From JBQCEE01 sp051960575 (GTDB taxonomy: Bacteria > Actinomycetota > Actinomycetes > Mycobacteriales > Jatrophihabitantaceae): a stretch of 26,172 nucleotides of DNA. The notes beneath the pieces are model-generated. The model ran no database searches and had not been told where the DNA came from. It saw only the letters and a list, made by a program, of their open reading frames with translations. Below are positions 22,550 through 26,172 of the stretch, one piece after another. A program made the translations under genes and the position numbers. Position 1 is the first letter of the stretch, and every line of letters begins with the position of its first letter. The stretch is from contig NZ_JBQCEE010000396.1 in NCBI RefSeq assembly GCF_051960575.1, positions 1 through 26,172 on the forward strand, in the 5' to 3' direction.

Positions 22550-23229
22550 GTGTGGTGCACGGGCACGGCGATGCCGGGACGCACCAGTTCGACGAGGTCG
22601 GTGCCCTCGCGCCCGTCCATCGTCACCATCGCGCCGTTCGGCAGCGTCGTACCACCGAGGTGCAGCACGGCCGCGTCGATCGACGCGTACCGCCGCGGGA
22701 TCTCGCGCAGGTCGTCGACGACCATCGTGTCGCCGGTGAGGTTCACCCGCAGCTCGACCTCGCCCGCCGGCGCGTACTCGAGCAGCGACCCCATCACGGG
22801 CGGCAGCAGGTGCCGGGTGACGCCCTTCGCGTGGCGGCCGGGCAGCGCCGTGACGACGAGCCGGGCGCCGTCACGGCTCAGCGTGTGGGTCTGCCAGGTG
22901 GTGAGGCCACGTCCGCCCCGGAAGCCCTGGCGGTGCAGGGCGCGGGCGGCCTTCGGTGTCGTCAGCACCGGCAGGTGCTTCGGCAGGCCCCGCTTCGCGA
23001 CCCGGTCCCGGTGGTCGCCGTGCATGTGCGAGAGCACCACCGCGTCCAGGTCGGGCAGGTCGTCGACCGCCATCGCCGGCTCGGTCAATCGGCGCGACAC
23101 CAGCCCGTGGCCGAGGTAGGCGAACTGCCCGCGGTGCAGGAAGTTCGGGTCGGTGAGCACGGTGAACGGGCCGAGGCGCAGCAGGGTCGTCGCGGTGCCC
23201 AGGAAGGTGAGCGTGCAGTCGTCGGCCAT
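22501..23229 (-). CDS. MBL-fold metallo-hydrolase (UlaG-like), apparently frameshifted near the 3' end
   Basis: The open frame encodes a metallo-beta-lactamase-fold hydrolase: CTLTFLGTATTLLRLGPFTV, LTDPNFLH, AVVLSHMHGDH (metal ligands, about residues 68-73), VTALPGRHAKG, LRVNLTGDTMVVDDL and PGIAVPVHH. Right after that His the expected D-D-x-V-F-x-SPL ending is missing and the frame runs TTTGSSDHRCRTSSTR to a stop at 22501. The expected ending is encoded in another frame from 22549 to 22433, so a +2 (or -1) shift lies at about 22550-22554. I chose the ATG at 23229 (AGGGG 5 nt upstream) over the GTG at 23235. It diverges from the radical SAM gene. The substrate is unknown; UlaG-like members act on lactones or phosphoesters. 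Confidence 0.8.
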   Translation of the reverse strand: MADDCTLTFLGTATTLLRLGPFTVLTDPNFLHRGQFAYLGHGLVSRRLTEPAMAVDDLPDLDAVVLSHMHGDHRDRVAKRGLPKHLPVLTTPKAARALHRQGFRGGRGLTTWQTHTLSRDGARLVVTALPGRHAKGVTRHLLPPVMGSLLEYAPAGEVELRVNLTGDTMVVDDLREIPRRYASIDAAVLHLGGTTLPNGAMVTMDGREGTDLVELVRPGIAVPVHHTTTGSSDHRCRTSSTR

Positions 23230-23247
23230 GTCCACCCCTACCCGGGC

Positions 23248-23259
23248 CGATCATGATCG
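23248..23259. promoter_or_regulatory. 12-bp palindrome between divergent MBL and radical SAM genes
   Basis: CGATCATGATCG is a perfect palindrome centred in the short gap between the two divergent starts. It may be a regulator site; alone it is short enough to occur by chance. Confidence 0.35.
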
Positions 23260-23281
23260 AATACCTCACACCGCGTCCGGG

Positions 23282-24391
23282 ATGCGTAGTTTGTCGGCAT
23301 CTGTTGCACAGGTTGTGACTGCGCCCCGCACGCCCGCCGCCCTGCTCGACCTCCGCCGCATCTGGGCCGAGCCCGATGCCTTCACCAGCGACCGCGGCCG
23401 CCAGGTGCTGGCCCGCTTCCCCGCCGCCGAGGTCATCGAGGTGGCCTCGCACTGGCAGATCCCCGAGCTGCACGGCAATGCCGGCAACGTCGACCGCTGG
23501 GTGCGCGTCAAGACTGAGGACCTCGTGCTGGGCGTCAAGAAGTCGCTCACCGCGCGTCCCAACGGGCGCAGCAGCGACTTCATCGCCCCCTCGACCGCCA
23601 ACGGCTGCGCCATGGCGTGCGCGTACTGCTACGTGCCGCGGCGCAAGGGCTACGCCAACCCGATCACCGTCTTCACCAACGTCGACAGGATCATCGGCTA
23701 CCTCGGCCGCCACGTCGGTCGCCAGGGCGTCAAGCCCGAGCCGAACCAGTGCGACCCCGAGGCGTGGGTCTACGACATCGGCGAGAACAGCGACGTGTCG
23801 GTCGACGCGCTGGTGAGCGACAACGTGCGCGATCTGATCGGCGCCTTCGCGCAGTGGCCGACGGCCAAGGCCGCGTTCGCCACCAAGTACGTCAACCGGC
23901 AGCTGCTTGACCTCGACCCGCAGGGGCGCACCCGCGTCCGGTTCTCGCTCATGCCCGAGGCCGACTCGAAGCTGCTCGACATCCGCACCAGCCCGATCGC
24001 CGAGCGCATCGCCGCCATCGACGACTTCGTCGCGGCGGGCTACGAGGTGCACGTCAACCTCTCCCCCGTCGTCGTCCGTGACGGGTGGGAGGCCGACTGG
24101 CGCGAGCTGCTCCAGCAGCTGGCCGACGGCACCGGCGACGCGTTCAAGGCCCAGGCGGCCGCGGAGATCATCATGCTCACGCACAACGAGCCGCTGCACG
24201 AGGTGAACCTCGGCTGGCACCCCAAGGCCGAGGACGCGCTGTGGCGCCCTGAGCTGCAGCAGCGCAAGCGCTCGCAGACCGGCGGCTGGAACGTGCGGTA
24301 CCGCAACAACGTCAAGGCGGCGGGCGTGCAGACCCTGCGCGACCTCATCGCCGAGCAGACGCACTGGCTGCGCGTGCGCTACGCGTTCTGA
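23282..24391 (+). CDS. Spore photoproduct lyase family radical SAM protein
   Basis: From the ATG at 23282 the product is 369 aa; a GTG at 23315 (358 aa) is equally close to the conserved N-terminus LLDLRRIWAEPDAF and could be the real start. The radical SAM cluster motif is CAMACAYC (Cys109, Cys113, Cys116), embedded in PSTANGCAMACAYCYVPRRK. The segments KPEPNQCDPEAWVYDIGEN, VSDNVRDLI, NLSPVVVRDGWEADW, IIMLTHNEPLHEVNLGWHPK and the terminal WLRVRYAF agree with the actinobacterial branch of the SplB-related family. True SplB repairs the UV-made spore photoproduct thymine dimer; whether this branch does so is not established. It diverges from the MBL gene. Confidence 0.85.
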   Translation: MRSLSASVAQVVTAPRTPAALLDLRRIWAEPDAFTSDRGRQVLARFPAAEVIEVASHWQIPELHGNAGNVDRWVRVKTEDLVLGVKKSLTARPNGRSSDFIAPSTANGCAMACAYCYVPRRKGYANPITVFTNVDRIIGYLGRHVGRQGVKPEPNQCDPEAWVYDIGENSDVSVDALVSDNVRDLIGAFAQWPTAKAAFATKYVNRQLLDLDPQGRTRVRFSLMPEADSKLLDIRTSPIAERIAAIDDFVAAGYEVHVNLSPVVVRDGWEADWRELLQQLADGTGDAFKAQAAAEIIMLTHNEPLHEVNLGWHPKAEDALWRPELQQRKRSQTGGWNVRYRNNVKAAGVQTLRDLIAEQTHWLRVRYAF

Positions 24392-24424
24392 GCGGTAATC
24401 CCGGCAGCCTGCGGTATCGCGCGG

Positions 24425-24430
24425 TACCGT
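24425..24430 (+). promoter_or_regulatory. -10-like hexamer of the flavin monooxygenase gene
   Basis: TACCGT ends 7 nt before the ATG at 24438, within the 46-nt gap after the radical SAM gene, suggesting a separate, leaderless transcript. Confidence 0.4.
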
Positions 24431-24437
24431 CCGCTGC

Positions 24438-25955
24438 ATGGGTGCTGTCGACCACGAGATCGTCATCGTCGGTGCCGGCTTCGCCGGCATCGGTACGGCC
24501 ATCACGCTGCTGCGGGCGGGGTACTGGCAGCACGGTGACCTCCTGCTCCTGGACGACGCGTCCGGCCCGGGCGGCACGTGGCACTGGAACACCTATCCCG
24601 GTGTCGCGGTCGACATCCCGTCGTTCAGCTACCAGTTCAGCTTCGAGCAGCGGCCGGACTGGTCGCGCAGCTACGCGCCGGGTGAGGAGCTGCGCGCGTA
24701 CGCCGAGCACTGCGTCGACAAGTACGGCCTGCGTCCTCGCATCCGCTTCGGTACCGAGGTCACCGAGGCGAGCTGGGACGAGGCGGGTGCGCGGTGGCGC
24801 ATCGAGACGGCCGCGGGCGACGAGATCACGGCCCGCTTCCTCGTCAACGCCTGCGGCGTGCTGACCCGCCCGAAGTACCCGGACATCCCCGGCGTCGAGC
24901 AGTTCGCCGGCGTCACCGTGCACACGGCGCGGTGGGACCACGACGTCGACCTCTACGGCCAGCGCGTCGGCATCATCGGCACCGGCGCCTCGGCGGTGCA
25001 GATCATCCCGGCGATCGCGCCCGAGGTCGCCCAGCTCACCGTCTTCCAGCGCACCCCGATCTGGTGCCTGCCGAAGCCCGACCTGCCCATCCCCGGCGCG
25101 GCGAGGTGGGCGCTGCGGCGGCTGCCCGGCGCCTCGGCCGTGTCGCGGCTGGCGAGCCAGGCGTTCGTCGAGGCGACCTTCCCGCTCTCGGCGCACTACC
25201 ACGGCCGGCTGCCGGTCTCGTCGCTGTTCGAGCGGTTCGCGCTCGGCTACCTCGGCAGCCAGGTGCACGACCCGGCGGTGCGCGAGAAGCTCACCCCGCG
25301 CTACGCCCTCGGCTGCAAGCGGCCGAGCTTCCACAACAGCTACCTGAGCACGTTCAACCAGCCGCACGTGCACCTCGAGACGACACCGATCGAGTCGGTC
25401 GACGACCGCAGTGTGCGCACGGCCGACGGCGAGGCGCACGAGCTGGACGTGCTGATCCTCGCGACCGGGTTCAAGGTGATGGACACCGACAGCCTGCCGA
25501 CCTACCGCCTGGTCGGACGCAACGGCCGCCTCATCTCGCAGTGGTGGAACGAGGAGCGACTGCAGGCCTACGAGGGCGTCAGCGCGCCCGGCTACCCGAA
25601 CTACTTCTCGATCATGGGCCCGTACGGCTACAACGGCTCGTCGTACTTCACGTTGATCGAGAACGGCGCCGCGCACGTGCTGCGCTGCCTCAAGCAGGCG
25701 CGCAAGGTGCAGGCCGACGTCGTCGAGGTGACGAAGGAGGCGCACGACGCCTACTTCGCCGAGGTGCTGGAGCGTCGCGAGCACCAGATCTTCTGGCAGG
25801 AGAGCTGCGGGCTGGCCAACAGCTACTACTTCGACCGGCACGGCGACGTGCCGCTGCGGCCCATGACGACGATGGAGGCTGCCTGGCGCAGCCGCCACTT
25901 CCCGCTGCACCACTACACCTTCAGCTCGGTGCGCGAGCCTGCCGCCGTCGGCTGA
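24438..25955 (+). CDS. Flavin-containing / Baeyer-Villiger-type monooxygenase
   Basis: The 505-aa protein has two Rossmann motifs, GAGFAG (residues 12-17, FAD) and GTGASA (181-186, NADPH), flanking the Baeyer-Villiger fingerprint FAGVTVHTARWD (156-167; family pattern F-x-G-x-x-x-H-x-x-x-W-P/D). PGGTWHWNTYPGVAVDIPSF is the usual FAD-side motif, and LDVLILATGFKV is the ATG-F/Y motif of FMO-like enzymes. The protein should insert one oxygen atom from O2 into a ketone or hydroxylate a lipophilic compound using NADPH; the substrate is not predictable. Its length is normal for type I enzymes. It ends in a 12-bp tandem duplication that supplies a second in-frame stop, and converges with the uridylyltransferase gene. 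Confidence 0.9.
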   Translation: MGAVDHEIVIVGAGFAGIGTAITLLRAGYWQHGDLLLLDDASGPGGTWHWNTYPGVAVDIPSFSYQFSFEQRPDWSRSYAPGEELRAYAEHCVDKYGLRPRIRFGTEVTEASWDEAGARWRIETAAGDEITARFLVNACGVLTRPKYPDIPGVEQFAGVTVHTARWDHDVDLYGQRVGIIGTGASAVQIIPAIAPEVAQLTVFQRTPIWCLPKPDLPIPGAARWALRRLPGASAVSRLASQAFVEATFPLSAHYHGRLPVSSLFERFALGYLGSQVHDPAVREKLTPRYALGCKRPSFHNSYLSTFNQPHVHLETTPIESVDDRSVRTADGEAHELDVLILATGFKVMDTDSLPTYRLVGRNGRLISQWWNEERLQAYEGVSAPGYPNYFSIMGPYGYNGSSYFTLIENGAAHVLRCLKQARKVQADVVEVTKEAHDAYFAEVLERREHQIFWQESCGLANSYYFDRHGDVPLRPMTTMEAAWRSRHFPLHHYTFSSVREPAAVG

Positions 25956-25974
25956 GCCGTCAGCTGAGCCGTCA
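25951..25974. repeat. 12-bp tandem duplication spanning two convergent stop codons
   Basis: GCTGAGCCGTCA is present twice (25951-25962, 25963-25974). Each copy holds TGA in the frame of the monooxygenase and TCA (TGA on the minus strand) in the frame of the uridylyltransferase, so both genes have duplicated in-frame stops. The second copy plus the next bases can form a small stem (25964-25969/25975-25980). Confidence 0.9.
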
Positions 25975-26172
25975 GCTCAGCACGGCCCCCGACGGCACCT
26001 CGCCCGCGTCGACCAGCTCGACCGAGCCGACCACCTTCACGCCCCGGCCGAACCGCGCGTCGCCGCGCACGACGAACCGCTCGGCGTCGACCAGCGACGG
26101 CGGCCCCTCGGGGACGCGGCTGTCGAACGCGCCGACGAGCTTGAAGGGGTCCTGGTCGAGGTCGAGGAAGGG
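25972..26172 (-). CDS. UTP-glucose-1-phosphate uridylyltransferase, C-terminal end
   Basis: The last 66 codons of a minus-strand gene enter from the right edge. The peptide (DPFKLVGAFDSRVPEGPPSL, VDAERFVVRGDARFGRGVKV, then VGSVELVDAGEVPSGAVLS) matches the C-terminal beta-helix of the eukaryote-like UDPGP family, where a segment of the form YKLI-DF-ARFP-G-PSL is followed by E-L-V-GDV-FG--V---G. The enzyme makes UDP-glucose from UTP and glucose-1-phosphate for wall and storage glycans. The catalytic part is outside the window, so activity cannot be judged. Confidence 0.75.
   Translation of the reverse strand, partial: PFLDLDQDPFKLVGAFDSRVPEGPPSLVDAERFVVRGDARFGRGVKVVGSVELVDAGEVPSGAVLS

Overview
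This window is chromosomal DNA from a very GC-rich bacterium, almost certainly an actinomycete (Actinomycetota). Evidence: strong G/C third-position codon use, frequent GTG starts, several starts with a -10-like hexamer only 6-7 nt upstream (leaderless pattern), a DUF222/13E12-type protein, HisKA_3 histidine kinases with NarL-type regulators, an RsbU/RsbW/STAS partner-switch cassette, and a UDPGP-family uridylyltransferase end. The genus cannot be fixed from the sequence. No phage, insertion sequence, plasmid or CRISPR signature is visible; it reads as ordinary, gene-dense core/accessory chromosome with many sensory proteins.

Layout. 1-1113: C-terminally cut DUF222 protein (minus) with a (S/G)DV repeat tract. 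1410-1604: a small unrecognised 64-aa protein behind a structured leader. 1605-1995: no gene, but a 16-bp palindrome and a strong bidirectional hairpin. 1996-2070: tRNA-Val(CAC), minus. 2121-8046: signalling block with a membrane histidine kinase, a PIG-V-like mannosyltransferase, a LuxR-type response regulator, a 412-nt hairpin-rich intergenic region, a receiver-only regulator and a PAS histidine kinase. 8162-9863: a DUF2993-like protein and a secreted NlpC/P60 hydrolase. 10018-11619: divergent SDR oxidoreductase and TetR regulator sharing a perfect palindromic operator. 11644-14168: CinA and a secreted phosphodiester glycosidase-like protein. 14316-20182: a minus-strand run (1278-aa hybrid kinase/phosphatase/anti-sigma-like protein, SRPBCC protein, YbdK-type ligase), divergent from a STAS anti-sigma-factor antagonist. 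20270-22411: YihY-family membrane protein and LhgO-type oxidase with abutting stop codons. 22433-23229: MBL-fold hydrolase with an apparent frameshift near its end. 23282-25955: spore-photoproduct-lyase-family radical SAM protein and a Baeyer-Villiger-type flavin monooxygenase. 25972-26172: C-terminal end of a UTP-glucose-1-phosphate uridylyltransferase (minus).

How it fits together. The most coherent system is the partner-switch cassette: the large protein joins a histidine kinase, a receiver, a SpoIIE/RsbU-type PP2C phosphatase and an RsbW-type kinase, and the STAS protein, its obvious candidate substrate, starts 135 bp away on the other strand. The phosphatase motif normally written GGDWYD reads GGAWYD here. 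The 2.1-8.0 kb block holds two kinases and two regulators that could form one or two two-component pairs; the sequence does not decide the pairing. The remaining genes are metabolic or envelope functions with no clear functional link. Short perfect tandem duplications at gene borders recur (four sites). I found no clearly undescribed multi-gene system; the best leads are the hybrid partner-switch protein, the structured 5732-6143 intergenic region, the TetR operator and the MBL frameshift.
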